The notes: generated by a model not told the origin, from the sequence alone. A DNA stretch of 64,000 bases from Serratia symbiotica (GCF_000821185.2 NZ_CP050855.1:3038001-3102000), one strand, 5' to 3'. Numbered from the stretch's first letter, positions 33,185 through 42,616 are shown. Made by a program: numbers and translations.

Positions 33185-33222
33185 TTGACATACCATGTGG
33201 TATGGTCAAACATGGTATAAAA
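33185..33222. promoter_or_regulatory. palindromic operator-like site
   Basis: TTGACA at 33185-33190 runs into a perfect 14-bp palindrome with a 2-bp centre (ATACCA TG TGGTAT, 33190-33203), followed by a partial third arm CATGGTATAAA (33211-33221). It lies 107 bp upstream of the HTH-receiver gene, on its 5' side. The spacing between TTGACA and TATAAA is too long for a standard promoter, so the -10 is unclear. Best read as an operator, possibly autoregulatory. Confidence 0.45.
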
Positions 33223-33230
33223 AGAGACAT

Positions 33231-33428
33231 ACGGCAATACACTATAAAAAAGAACACTAAAGCGTTTTTGATAATAAATAGACATAATAACATCAGGGAA
33301 ATTCTTCCGGCTGCCGTTGCTAAGAAGATGTTCGCATCAGCTTAGCTAAGCAGACAATACGGAACTTGGGCTGTCAGCACTAATGTTTTACCCACTTTTG
33401 AGCCGGAACTGTAAAGTCCCGGTTTTTT
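33231..33428 (+). ncRNA. candidate small RNA between palindrome and terminator
   Basis: About 200 bp without a supported ORF on the plus strand, starting after the palindromic control site and ending in an intrinsic terminator at 33403-33428. This promoter/terminator arrangement without coding sequence is what a small RNA locus looks like. No known RNA family is recognised and the promoter is not certain. The alternative is a gene relic whose coding part has been lost. Confidence 0.3.
33403..33428 (+). terminator. intrinsic terminator without assigned gene
   Basis: 8-bp stem CCGGAACT / AGTCCCGG (one mismatch) with a GTAA loop followed by TTTTTT on the plus strand. Confidence 0.6.
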
Positions 33429-33719
33429 ATTGCCGTTTTGGCCAGCCAATTCACATTGGCGACCATCCTGCGTTATCCCTCAGCATCTGCACGTAAACCC
33501 CGCGTTGGTACTGTGGCGTCGTCGAGTTAGAGGTGTCGCGCAACACTGCCAACTCGGTGCATAGAAGAAAAAGTGCCTTCGTCGGTACAACACCATGGTG
33601 AACCACCAGTAATGGTGGGTTTTGGCCCGTGACGATGTCAAAGTCTTATCCAGTTTCACAGGCAAGACCATTGATTGGCGCGATAACCTCATACTGCTTC
33701 GCCACTGCCCACCCCAAGA

Positions 33720-33754
33720 TGGCCTGATGGGAGCGAAACTGCAAAATGCGACAT
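33720..33754 (+). repeat. 35-bp inverted repeat, left copy
   Basis: Pairs with 38198-38232 on the other side of the transposon, 33 of 35 positions identical. The translated stretch reads GLMGAKLQNAT in one frame, and GLVGAKLQNAT at the right copy, so it may derive from the end of a coding sequence of another mobile element. Confidence 0.65.
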
Positions 33755-33938
33755 TTACGCTCAGACTAATCCCGGTCACTGTGGCGACCCGCCCTGGGGT
33801 GCCAAAAGCGAAGCGCGAATTATGGCTGTGACGTTACTGTTTCGCTGACAGAGGTGTCTGACAGATGCTCCCTGGCAAACGGACAATATCCCGCTATAAA
33901 AAAGGTTCGGATTCAAGTCATGTGAGCTGAGTCCGGGG

Positions 33939-34439
33939 TCAAAGCACCAGAACCAAAGGATCTTGTTCCCTTTTTTCAGATTTGAATCCTGCTCGTTTAT
34001 AAAATGGATAGCTCCTGTCACTTGGCCATACAACTAGCAACTCGCACTTATCAGCAATTGCATGGTCTTTGACAAAACTCAATAATTTCTTACCAACCCC
34101 GTTATTCCGGTAAGAAGGTCTTACGTAGACATTCGTGACATATCACCAGCAACCATTGATCTCGTATGGGGATGGTATTTTATTCACTAAAATCAGAGAA
34201 ATAACACCTATCAACTCCTCATCTTTCTCTGCAACGAAGTTGATTAAGTTCCCCATAGCTTCTAATTCCCTCTCTCTTTTCAGAAATTGCTCTGTAAAAC
34301 GGGCTTTATCTACAGGTAGCTCAGTTTCTACATCATCACTGCATAAAGCCCAGCGTAGTTCGGCGAGTGCGGGTAATTCGGCAATGATGGATTTACGTAT
34401 GTTGATTTTATTACGATCCAGGGAGCCGTCTGATTTCAT
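33939..34439 (-). pseudogene. GNAT-family N-acetyltransferase with internal TGA
   Basis: Frame from ATG 34439 (AAGG ribosome-binding site) to 33939, 166 codons. The N-terminal half includes RKSIIAELPALAELRWALC and FVAEKDEELIGVISL. An in-frame TGA at about 34142 interrupts INGCW*YVTNVYVRPSYR where Gly is expected (GGA to TGA). The downstream part has the acetyl-CoA binding motif A (RPSYRNNGVGKKLL) and YPFYKRAGFKSEKREQDP. Only the single nonsense change breaks it. It lies 35 bp beyond tnpR inside the transposon as a passenger; the substrate (drug, polyamine or protein) cannot be told. Such enzymes sometimes confer antibiotic resistance or act as toxins, but nothing here decides that. Confidence 0.75.
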
Positions 34440-34474
34440 TTATCTGCCTTACGTTATTTATAATTTTGCAGCGT

Positions 34475-35056
34475 TTAGTCCTGATGTGCTGCTTTCAACC
34501 TGAGAATAGTTTGTCGGGTAGTGCTGAATTCACGGGCCACAGCACTCACAGTTATCCCCATACTGAGTCGTTCCAGGACCGATTTCTTCTGTTCATCATT
34601 CAGCACAGGGGGACGTCTAAAGCGTTTACCTGATGCCCTGGCCCGTGCAATACCAGCGTGTGTGCGCTCGATTAGCAGATCCTTCTCAAACTCAGCGACT
34701 GCCGAGATCACCTGCATGGTCATTTTCCCCGCCGGACTGGTCAGATCCACGCCGCCCAGAGCCAGGCAGTGAATCCTGATAGCAGACGTAGCCAGTTTTT
34801 CCACCGTTTTCCTGACGTCCATCGCATTTCGTCCAAGGCGATCCAGTTTGGTGACAATCAGCACATCGCCATTTTCCATTCTGTCGAGCAGACGGGTAAA
34901 TCCGGGCCGCTCACTGGCGGCAACGGAACCACTGATGTGCTCCTCGATCAGTCGCTGGGATTTGACGGCAAAACCGGCGGCTTCAATCTCCCTGCGCTGG
35001 TTTTCCGTGTTCTGTTCCAGTGTGGAGACGCGGCAGTAGGCAAAAACGCGTGACAT
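34475..35056 (-). CDS. tnpR: serine resolvase TnpR
   Basis: 193-aa site-specific recombinase of the resolvase/invertase family that resolves Tn3-type cointegrates at res. The N terminus [17 protein letters not shown] has the catalytic Ser (YCRVSTLEQ, residue 11). The catalytic Arg is in the [12 protein letters not shown] region and [11 protein letters not shown] leads into the long E helix. The C-terminal HTH is near residues 160-190 ([19 protein letters not shown]). Start at ATG 35056. The gene is intact, unlike tnpA and the passenger. It lies downstream of tnpA with a res-like region between. Confidence 0.9.
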   Translation of the reverse strand: MSRVFAYCRVSTLEQNTENQRREIEAAGFAVKSQRLIEEHISGSVAASERPGFTRLLDRMENGDVLIVTKLDRLGRNAMDVRKTVEKLATSAIRIHCLALGGVDLTSPAGKMTMQVISAVAEFEKDLLIERTHAGIARARASGKRFRRPPVLNDEQKKSVLERLSMGITVSAVAREFSTTRQTILRLKAAHQD

Positions 35057-35065
35057 GATGAAAAT

Positions 35066-35131
35066 TTCCGTCCGAAAAGGATGTACGAATTATAATGTCT
35101 ATCCGAAACTAATTTCACTTACTTTCGTACA
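35066..35131. other. res-like resolution site between tnpA and tnpR
   Basis: AT-rich stretch with TGTACGAATTATAATGTC near 35082-35099, TATCCGAAA near 35100-35108 and TTTCGTACA near 35124-35132: paired TGT/CGAA and CGTACA half-sites typical of resolvase subsites. Its position directly upstream of tnpR agrees. Confidence 0.55.
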
Positions 35132-35174
35132 GTATTGAGATCCGGTGTACGAGACCGAACGGTTCTGGACACTA

Positions 35175-38128
35175 TCAGGCGGCCAGCGCCAGCCGCTGAT
35201 CCATGTTCAGCTCGATACGACCATACGGATTAACATGGTAGTATATCAAAGGCGTCAGACCACGCCAGTCTTCTTCTGTCATTCGCTGCTGCCAGACCGG
35301 TTCTGCCAGCACATTCTGGATCAACAATGTATTGATATAGACCAGACTGATTTGCAACAGGTGCAGAGAGAGCATCGACAGCTCCTGATCCGCAGGCTGG
35401 TTGCTGGTGAATTCTCCGTGTTCGCCATAAAAAATAAAATTATTGGCGCTGTTCCAGTTTTCCACGACGTTGAGGCCAGCATTAATTTCGCAACGCAGTG
35501 ACTCATCGTGCAAATAACGGCAGAGGAAGATAGTCTTAATCGCTTTGCCCAGCTCTGCGAGTGCCTTATAGGTTGGGTGCTGAATGTTATTGCGGGTGAA
35601 TCGTCGTAATATGGCCTCGGGTTCGGCTGTTCCGGTTCTCAGTGCCGCTGTATATTTGATTATCTCGTCATACTGCTGTGCAATAAGCTCCCAGTCGATC
35701 CCCCGGGTTAAAATCGGCGTCAGATGTGGGTACAACGAGGCATCTTCCTTTTCACACACATACAGCTTCTGTCGGGCGACCGCTTTCAGGCGCGGCAATA
35801 GATCGAACCCCAGTACATCACTGAACGCAAAGGCCACCTCACTTTGTCCATGGCTGTCCACATACTGGTGGTTAATTTCCATGTCGGTACAGTGCCGCAG
35901 AACGCCTTCCATCATCGCGGCCACCTCCGATGAGGAACAGCGGCGCAATTGTGAATAAATACACGTGGAGTGCGTATCGACATGCCAGTAAATCATCACG
36001 CCGCGCCCGCCATAGCGGGCATGCCATTCTGTCATCAGATTCTGATCATAAGCACCGAACTTTCGGGAGTCCGCAGCACAGGATGTCGTCGCGTTTCCCC
36101 AGATAGCGGGCTGACGAATACGGAAAATACCGTTCACAATATGAGCAATTGCTGAGCGTAAAGCATCTTTCTGAATAAATCGCCGTTTAACGTAGCGCAA
36201 TTCATCATAGTTAACCCGGGGTTGTTGGCTGGCGATACGTTTCAGCCCTACATTGGTACCGAGGCCAAACAGACATAACAACAGGCGACGTTGCAGTACC
36301 TCGGGTTCAAGCACTTCCCGACTGGCAGATGTGCGAAATAACGACGAGAAATGTTCCCGTAAATCCACCTCCTTGAGTATGTCTATCAACTCCAGATCGG
36401 CCCAGCGCTGGCCTATTTCCTGCTTCAGCGTGCTGTGTTGGGTGGCTCCGCTTGTTTATCCAGCGGCGTCAGGTGGATACGATTTTTCCCCTGTTCCCTG
36501 ATGCGAAGTCTGGGATTATCCGGCAGTCCATTATTCAGCCTACCGAGCCAGTGGCGCATCCTGTCTTTGATTTGATTAATAAAGGTTGTCGCATCAGTGG
36601 GGGCCTGCAACAGGGAATAATAATATGCGCGATTAGTGGCAAAGTCGGCAGGGAGATCTTCTGCCGGATCACGATAACGATCAGCGCCTGTGACCCAGAT
36701 TTCTTTGTTACGCAGACTTTTGCGTAAAGCCCGTAAAACACAAATTTCATAGTTGATACGATTGATACGTTCTTCACCGGACTGGCTTTGTACGATGACA
36801 ACATCCCGCCATTTTTTCTGAATAATACCGTCAACAGGCACATCACCCACCGCATAGAAATGCTGGTTGCTGGTTCTGTTTTCCTTAATAATCTGGATGG
36901 CATCAATAACGGGTCGATGCAGGGCATTGCCGGACTGAAACTCAAGCCGATCCAGTACTGGCATCAACATCCGGCGATAGTGGCTACCGTAAGAAGAACG
37001 CATGGATTCATGTACTTCCTGTTCGGTATTTACTCCCAGCGTTTTGAATTCATCAACCAGATTTTGCAGCATTTTCTGAGAGACAACAGGATAGACAACA
37101 TCCTTTATAACGCCGTCCGGCTGGTCAACGGTGGCCTCAGCCATACGGAACAGCAGACGCGCCTTTCCCCTGACTTTTTTAAACGCCGCGAACTGCTTTT
37201 TATCGACCTTTTTTTCAGCCCGGGTGCCGAGGTTATGGATTAGCACCATCAACATATCAATCAACGCATCGGTCAGTTGCTGGCGGCGACGCCAACAAAA
37301 CATAGCTACCATGCTGTAACGGATCGCTGAAGGGTGGCGGCGAAGCTCCCTGATTGATTCGCTGGCACACCGTTGTTGAAACTGCACGATGAATTTAGGG
37401 GATATTCCCTGAAAAATATTCGGCTGTAGCGCAACACTATCGAGACATTTTAGCTGGGCGATGACGGAAAGGACATTCTCCAGACTGGGTCTTCCGGGGT
37501 CAGCTTTGAGGCCACTGACGGTGACTTCGTTTATTCTGGCAGTGCCCGGTTCTTCGGCTGACAGTAAGTGATTGATGGCAACCTTGCTGTCGAGTGAAAG
37601 TCGGGTAAATATAGTGTTTTGTTGCTTTGTTTCGAACTGGTGTACGGCTGATCGTATAATCCGATCCAGATGCTCGGCGGCGGGGCGTTCAATCTGCTGC
37701 TCCTGACACCAGTCAGTAACAAGTTCGCTGCCGTGTACAGCCTGCGGGTTTAACGGGAGGATAAATTCGGTTAACCAGGCGCTGAGCCTTGCTATATCAG
37801 TTTTATCAGAGAACCTGACACCCAGATAGCGACGAATATTCTGGCGGTGTCGTTGAGCCTGCCGCCCCTGAAGCGGGTAGTTTTCAATAGATACCGAAGT
37901 ACATCCGATCTGCCCAGCAATAACATGTACAACACCTGCAGGGAAATCGTTTAATGATTCAGGGTAATAGCCCTGTACCTGTCGGAATTTTAGTTGAATG
38001 GCAAATCCCAGGCGCCCTGTATCGGTCATTCCTGGTAACAGGGAAAGCTCGTCAGCAAGCAAACGCCACTCGTCCCTGTCATCACAAGTCTGCTCCTGTG
38101 ACAACATCCCAACTCCCTGAATCATCAA
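35175..38128 (-). pseudogene. tnpA: Tn3-family transposase TnpA, single frameshift
   Basis: About 985 codons from ATG 38128 (or 38107) to 35175. The N-terminal part (to 36425) has the Tn3 transposase N-terminal region with SLLPGMTDTGRLGFAIQLKF and many helical segments. It ends PPNTAR* through a frameshift near 36430; the next frame continues [20 protein letters not shown]. The C-terminal part has the RNase H-like catalytic core: [36 protein letters not shown] (catalytic Asp) and [21 protein letters not shown] (catalytic Glu). Only this one break is seen, so inactivation is recent. Confidence 0.88.
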
Positions 38129-38197
38129 TGGGTAATCGCTATGGTAACCATTTCACAGGTGAGTGATTTTTACTCAGATCCAGTTCAAAAAAGTCAG

Positions 38198-38232
38198 ATG
38201 TCGCATTTTGCAGCTTCGCTCCCACCAGGCCA
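38198..38232 (-). repeat. 35-bp inverted repeat, right copy
   Basis: Reverse complement of 33720-33754 at 33 of 35 positions; lies 70 bp upstream of tnpA. Confidence 0.65.
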
Positions 38233-38748
38233 AGATGAATGCGATAGCTATCCACACAACAGCATCCCGTTTTACTGGCAGTATAAAGAGCCATAAATGA
38301 AATAGCGCAGCCACTTATGGTTCCATTAGTTTTGCATAAATGATATTTCCTGTTCACATATGCAGATATGTTAATCATTTCAGCATAATTGTCTACCGTT
38401 ATAGCACCAGAAATAAAATAACATTATGATTTTATAGATAAAATTAAGAAAAATCAGGCGCGAATGATATTAAATACTTAAATTTTTTATATTGATGCAA
38501 CAGAACAAACACTGGAGCCATTTGCCAGACTATCGCCGCCCGCCGTTTACCCACGATGACCGTTGTTCTTTCTGGCCACAATCCCAGCATAAGCGCTCCT
38601 ACTGACATCAGTGCCAAGCAGCTTTCGTCTAATGCCGACATTAAGATAAAAAAGGCCAGGATTACTGATCTGACCCTTTTGTGGCCTTGGGAATATATTG
38701 CTGTTCAGTCACCATATGAGATCTCATCTTGCCCATGTAATCTCTCAT
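38233..38748. other. intergenic stretch right of the transposon
   Basis: About 515 bp. A minus-strand frame at 38444-38641 (65 aa, with ALMLGLWPERTTVIVGKRR) has no recognised family and no good start; it may be a relic. The rest is AT-rich with no visible gene. No tRNA or insertion-sequence end is recognised. Confidence 0.3.
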
Positions 38749-39193
38749 TTATCTTTCTGTATTGCGATAACTTTCTTTATACTTCTCTTTCTGTTCTTCT
38801 TTCAGCAGGTTATACATCTTATTTTCAACTTTGGCGTGTTCCAACAGGCGTTCGGGTTGCACTTTACTGATGGCATCAATTTTATTTTTCACTTTATCGA
38901 AACGGCAAGACACAAGTAGGTTTATGCAATGCATGGCGATCTCCTTTCACCCCCTCTGTGCCAAGTTTTCGGTGCAGCTCTTTTAGAGTATCACGTATTT
39001 GCAAGCTTTGATTTCCGGTCAAGTTAGGCCCCTTAAGCAGGCTTCCTTTTGCTTGAATATCGAGGTTATACATCGTTGACATCGGAATAACATCCGCAGC
39101 AAAATCCATAGAAGCAGGTGCCAAAGCAAAGGTAGAAGAGAAAAATAAAGCGGTCAATTTATGCATAATCATTTCATTAAAAATTTTTTTCAT
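38749..39193 (-). pseudogene. spy: Spy-like periplasmic chaperone, frameshifted
   Basis: The start at 39193 (MKKIFNEMIMHKLTALFFSS) gives a signal peptide (KLTALFFSSTFALAPAS) and the region PNLTGNQSLQIRDTLKEL, which matches the Spy/CpxP LTxxQ motif area. The frame then shifts near 38935. The C-terminal half continues in another frame as FDKVKNKIDAISKVQPERLL and MYNLLKEEQKEKYKESY, corresponding to the Spy segment with the second LTxEQ-like repeat. Spy is an ATP-independent periplasmic chaperone induced through Cpx/Bae envelope stress. The break removes the second half of the cradle, so activity is presumably lost. Confidence 0.7.
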
Positions 39194-39740
39194 CAGGAAT
39201 GCTGTCAGTTAATAAGCGCATGGGGTCATTCAGATATAATGATAGATGAGTAAAATTAAAATAATGTGAGTCAATGTAAGTTTTTTAAATATGTAATGAT
39301 TTTATTCACTAATGATGAAGGTACTATGAAAATAATGTTTATTCGGTTGAATTTTCAATTATCCGACAAATCAGAATTCTACCCTGTGAGAGGCAATTAG
39401 CTTATGGCCTGCGACAGTATAACATGTGCTTATATGTTAATATTGCAGCAGTATGCCAACGGCTTTCACCACCGCCAGCGTGATCCACTGCTGCTCCAAA
39501 TCGCATACCAATTCCTCACAATCAAGGCTTCTGTTTCAATTTTTTAAGCGAGTCACCGACAAAAGTGATTGGTATATCATAAAATCAATTATTCCTTATA
39601 TAATAGTTTTATTGTCCATACCTATCGGTGAAAGACATGTTATATGATGGTAATACATACATAGCGACCACTACCGGGTCATGTATTCGCCGCTATGTTC
39701 ACCGCGAACACTGGCTGCGCGGTTCTCTGGAGGGATCATC
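39194..39740. other. AT-rich upstream region of rpfR
   Basis: About 547 bp without a supported gene between the spy relic and rpfR. The stretch 39190-39360 is AT-rich. Control signals of rpfR should lie near its right end, but no clear promoter hexamers are defined by eye. Confidence 0.3.
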
Positions 39741-41732
39741 ATGTTCGCAGACCAAAGCTCCACACTTCACACCCATTTCGGCACTAATAGCCCTTATTGG
39801 CGACTGGCATTTGACAGTAATGCTCTGGTACTGTCCGCCGTCAAAGGAAAAGCGCATGTCGCGGTGGCGCTCAGCGCTACGCAGGCGGCAAAAATCCACC
39901 GGCTGGGCGGTGTAACCTCCAATCTCGACCTCATCATTAAGTTGGCTGGCGAGCCGATACATCTGCACCTGGTGGGCCGACGCATTAACAAACTGGAATG
40001 GGCTGGCACCGCTTCGGCCTTTAGCGATACCAAATCGGTAGCGCGTGACCTGGTGCATGGTTTGTCCTTTGCCGAACAGGTGGTCTCGGAGGCCAACTCG
40101 GTGATTGTGATTGTTGACCAACATGGCCGCATTCAGCGCTTCAATCGCTTGAGTGAGGAATATACTGGCCTGCGTGAGCAAGATGTGATCGGCAAAAGCA
40201 TCTTTCAACTGTTTATGAGTCGTGAGGAAGCCAAAGCATCCAAGCGCAATATCGCCGGTTTCTTTCGCAACGGTTTCTCCTATGAAGTAGAACGCTGGCT
40301 AAAGACGGTGAAAGGCGAACGGCTGTTCCTATTTCGCAACAAGTTTGTCCACAGCGGTAGTGGCAAAAACGAGATGTTTCTGATTTGCTCCGGCACCGAC
40401 ATCACCGAAGAACGACGTGCGCAGGAACGCCTGAGAGTGCTAGCTAATACCGATATCATTACCAGCCTGCCCAACCGCAATGCCATTCAGGAAAAGATCA
40501 CCCAGGTCATCGCCACACGCAAGGACAGCCACGTTGGGCTGGTATATCTCGATCTCGACAATTTCAAGAAGGTGAACGATGCCTACGGCCATATGTTCGG
40601 CGACCGCCTGCTGGTTGAGGTGTCGCTGGCGATCCTTGACTGCCTAAAGCAGGATCAGGTGCTGGCCCGGCTGGGCGGCGACGAATTCCTGGTGCTAGCA
40701 CAACAAGCTGACCACGATATGCTGCAAAACCTGGCGCAACGCATCATCGAGCGGCTAAAAAAGCCCTTCCGTATCGACCTGATCGAAGTCTATACCAGTT
40801 GCTCGATCGGCATCGCACTGTGTCCAGAGCATGGCAATGATCTCGACAGCCTGATCCGCAGCGCCGATACCGCCATGTATGTCGCCAAAGATCATGGAAA
40901 GCGCAGTTTTGCCGTATTCTCATCGGAGATGAACAAACGTGTAGCCGAGTATATGTGGTTAGATACCAATTTGCGCAAAGGGCTAGAGCAGAACCAACTG
41001 GTGGTTTATTATCAGCCGAAAGTCGATACACGCAGCGGTGAAGTGCGCAGTGTGGAAGCCTTGGTACGCTGGAATTCACCGGAGCGCGGCTTGGTACCAC
41101 CGCTGCAATTTATCTCCTACGCCGAGGAATCCGGGCTGATCATCCCGCTGGGCCAGTGGGTGCTGCAAACTGCCGCCAAACAAGCTGCAAAGTGGCATTT
41201 GAAAGGGCTGAACCTGCGAGTAGCCATCAACCTTTCAGCGCGTCAGTTAGCCGATGACGGCATCGTCAACTCGCTGATCGATGTCCTGCAACATAACCGA
41301 ATGACGCCTTGCCTGCTTGATTTCGAACTGACGGAAAGCAGCCTGATGGAAGATGAAACGCGTGCGTGCACCCTGATCGCTCGGCTGCGCGAGTTGGGTG
41401 CCCAGGTGCAGCTCGATGATTTCGGTACCGGTTATTCTTCACTGGCTCAGTTGGCACGCATTCCGCTCGACGCCATCAAGCTGGATAAAAGCTTCGTGCA
41501 CGGGGTGAATTGCAATCCGGTGTCGCAGTCGCTGGTGCGTGCCATCGTTGCCGCAGCGGAGGCACTTAAATTCAGGGTGATCGCCGAAGGTGTCGAAACC
41601 GAAAGCGAGAATCATTTCCTCGACGAAGTTGGCGTGGATGAAAAGCAAGGGTTTTTCTTTGCGCAGCCAATGCCCCCGAAACAATTGGAGCATTGGCTGC
41701 AATCTTATCGCTCGTCTTCCTCCACAATGTGA
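39741..41732 (+). CDS. rpfR: RpfR/PdeR: PAS-GGDEF-EAL receptor of a diffusible fatty-acid signal
   Basis: 663 aa from ATG 39741, preceded by GGAGGG; an in-frame start at 39681 is less likely. Domain order: N-terminal FI-like domain (about 1-100, with HLVGRRINKLEWAGTAS), PAS (about 105-215), GGDEF (about 225-390, intact GGDEF at residues 312-316) and EAL (about 410-655, EAL at 439-441, with DDFGTGYSSL). It is very similar to E. coli PdeR/Gmr (661 aa) and to Burkholderia RpfR, where the PAS domain binds cis-2-dodecenoic acid and lowers cyclic-di-GMP. The adjoining convergent rpfF favours the RpfR reading. Catalytic motifs are intact, so the protein is probably active as a c-di-GMP enzyme in the cytoplasm. 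Confidence 0.88.
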   Translation: MFADQSSTLHTHFGTNSPYWRLAFDSNALVLSAVKGKAHVAVALSATQAAKIHRLGGVTSNLDLIIKLAGEPIHLHLVGRRINKLEWAGTASAFSDTKSVARDLVHGLSFAEQVVSEANSVIVIVDQHGRIQRFNRLSEEYTGLREQDVIGKSIFQLFMSREEAKASKRNIAGFFRNGFSYEVERWLKTVKGERLFLFRNKFVHSGSGKNEMFLICSGTDITEERRAQERLRVLANTDIITSLPNRNAIQEKITQVIATRKDSHVGLVYLDLDNFKKVNDAYGHMFGDRLLVEVSLAILDCLKQDQVLARLGGDEFLVLAQQADHDMLQNLAQRIIERLKKPFRIDLIEVYTSCSIGIALCPEHGNDLDSLIRSADTAMYVAKDHGKRSFAVFSSEMNKRVAEYMWLDTNLRKGLEQNQLVVYYQPKVDTRSGEVRSVEALVRWNSPERGLVPPLQFISYAEESGLIIPLGQWVLQTAAKQAAKWHLKGLNLRVAINLSARQLADDGIVNSLIDVLQHNRMTPCLLDFELTESSLMEDETRACTLIARLRELGAQVQLDDFGTGYSSLAQLARIPLDAIKLDKSFVHGVNCNPVSQSLVRAIVAAAEALKFRVIAEGVETESENHFLDEVGVDEKQGFFFAQPMPPKQLEHWLQSYRSSSSTM

Positions 41733-41749
41733 TACGAGCACATTAACCC

Positions 41750-42616
41750 TCAGCTAGTATGTTGCAGGTTAAACGTGTGACGATTTTGTAGCGTCACTAG
41801 TCGTTCAATATAGGCGTGATCTCTCTCCTCAATGGTAAAGGCAGAGTGCACCCAGTCCTCAGTGATATCCATCAGTTCGGAGCGCGTGAGCTGCAATACC
41901 CGCTGGCGCGCGCGCAGCATGGCACGCATGCCGTTCAGCTTGGGACGGATAGTGTCGATAAAGGTGCGGGTGGCCACATAAGCATCGCCGGGCTGGAACA
42001 GTTTATCCACCAGGCCACGATTTTCAAACCACTCGGCGGTGTGTGATTCACCGCCCCAGATTAACTCTTCCGCCAGCCGCATGTTGGCCTTGCGCGCCAC
42101 CAGCGAATAACCGCCCATACCGGGGAACAGGTTGAAGGCGATCTCTGGGAAGCCCATACGGACGTTACTCTGTGCCAACACAAAGTGGTGCGCCAAGGCG
42201 GCTTCAAAACCGCCGCCCAGCGCACTACCTTCCACCATCGCAATGCTCACTGCGCCGGTATCAAAGCCACGCGAAGCCGCATGCACGCAATCGATGCAGG
42301 CGCGAGCGTAGGCCATCATCGCCTCTCGCTTGCGGTTTTTGATCGCGCTGGCGAAGAATTGCAAATCACCACCAGCATTGAACATTTTCGGCACCAGTGA
42401 ACCGGTGACCCAAAAATCGAATGGCAGTGACGATTCTTTTGCGGCTTGCGCCAACGTCATGACGTCTTCGATCAATGCCTGATTAAAACACGGGCGTGGT
42501 TCAGCACGTAGCAGCATCCACATGATGTGCCGTCCTTCCTCATAATAGGCGGAGATCTGCGACAGATGACCCGCTTCAGTAAACGGACGGCAGGCGGGGT
42601 GATTAAGTAATTTCAT
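41750..42616 (-). CDS. rpfF: RpfF-type DSF/BDSF synthase (crotonase fold)
   Basis: 288 aa from ATG 42616, which has GGAAGG six bases upstream; an in-frame ATG at 42628 is an alternative. Crotonase-fold protein of the RpfF group. ALGGGFEAAL and GFPEIAFNLFPGMGGYS contain the two glutamates that in Xanthomonas RpfF (Glu141, Glu161) act in dehydration and thioester hydrolysis of 3-hydroxyacyl-ACP. The length matches RpfF (about 289). It converges on rpfR with a 17-bp gap between stops, the pairing known from Burkholderia and Cronobacter. It should make a cis-2-unsaturated fatty acid signal; the exact product is inferred. Confidence 0.87.
   Translation of the reverse strand: MKLLNHPACRPFTEAGHLSQISAYYEEGRHIMWMLLRAEPRPCFNQALIEDVMTLAQAAKESSLPFDFWVTGSLVPKMFNAGGDLQFFASAIKNRKREAMMAYARACIDCVHAASRGFDTGAVSIAMVEGSALGGGFEAALAHHFVLAQSNVRMGFPEIAFNLFPGMGGYSLVARKANMRLAEELIWGGESHTAEWFENRGLVDKLFQPGDAYVATRTFIDTIRPKLNGMRAMLRARQRVLQLTRSELMDITEDWVHSAFTIEERDHAYIERLVTLQNRHTFNLQHTS

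Larger units (their letters stand above)
33720..38232 (-). mobile_element. Tn3-family transposon relic with GNAT passenger
   Basis: Contains, in the order of transcription on the minus strand, tnpA (frameshifted), a res-like region, tnpR (intact) and a GNAT acetyltransferase. The limits given are 35-bp inverted copies matching at 33 positions: left 33720-33754 and right 38198-38232, with the core GGGAGCGAARCTGCAAAATG. Tn3-family ends are typically about 38 bp and often start with G-runs, so these may be the terminal repeats from the GGG onward (33729 and 38223). However, no 5-bp target duplication is seen and the similarity extends beyond the GGG, so the exact ends are uncertain. Confidence 0.65.

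Noticed and set aside
33480..33779. 99-aa minus-strand open frame left of the transposon
   Set aside because: No recognised family, no ribosome-binding site, and it includes the inverted repeat copy; probably noncoding or a relic.
38139..38378. 79-aa minus-strand frame right of the transposon
   Set aside because: It runs through the 35-bp repeat and has no start signal; its resemblance to the left side comes only from that repeat.
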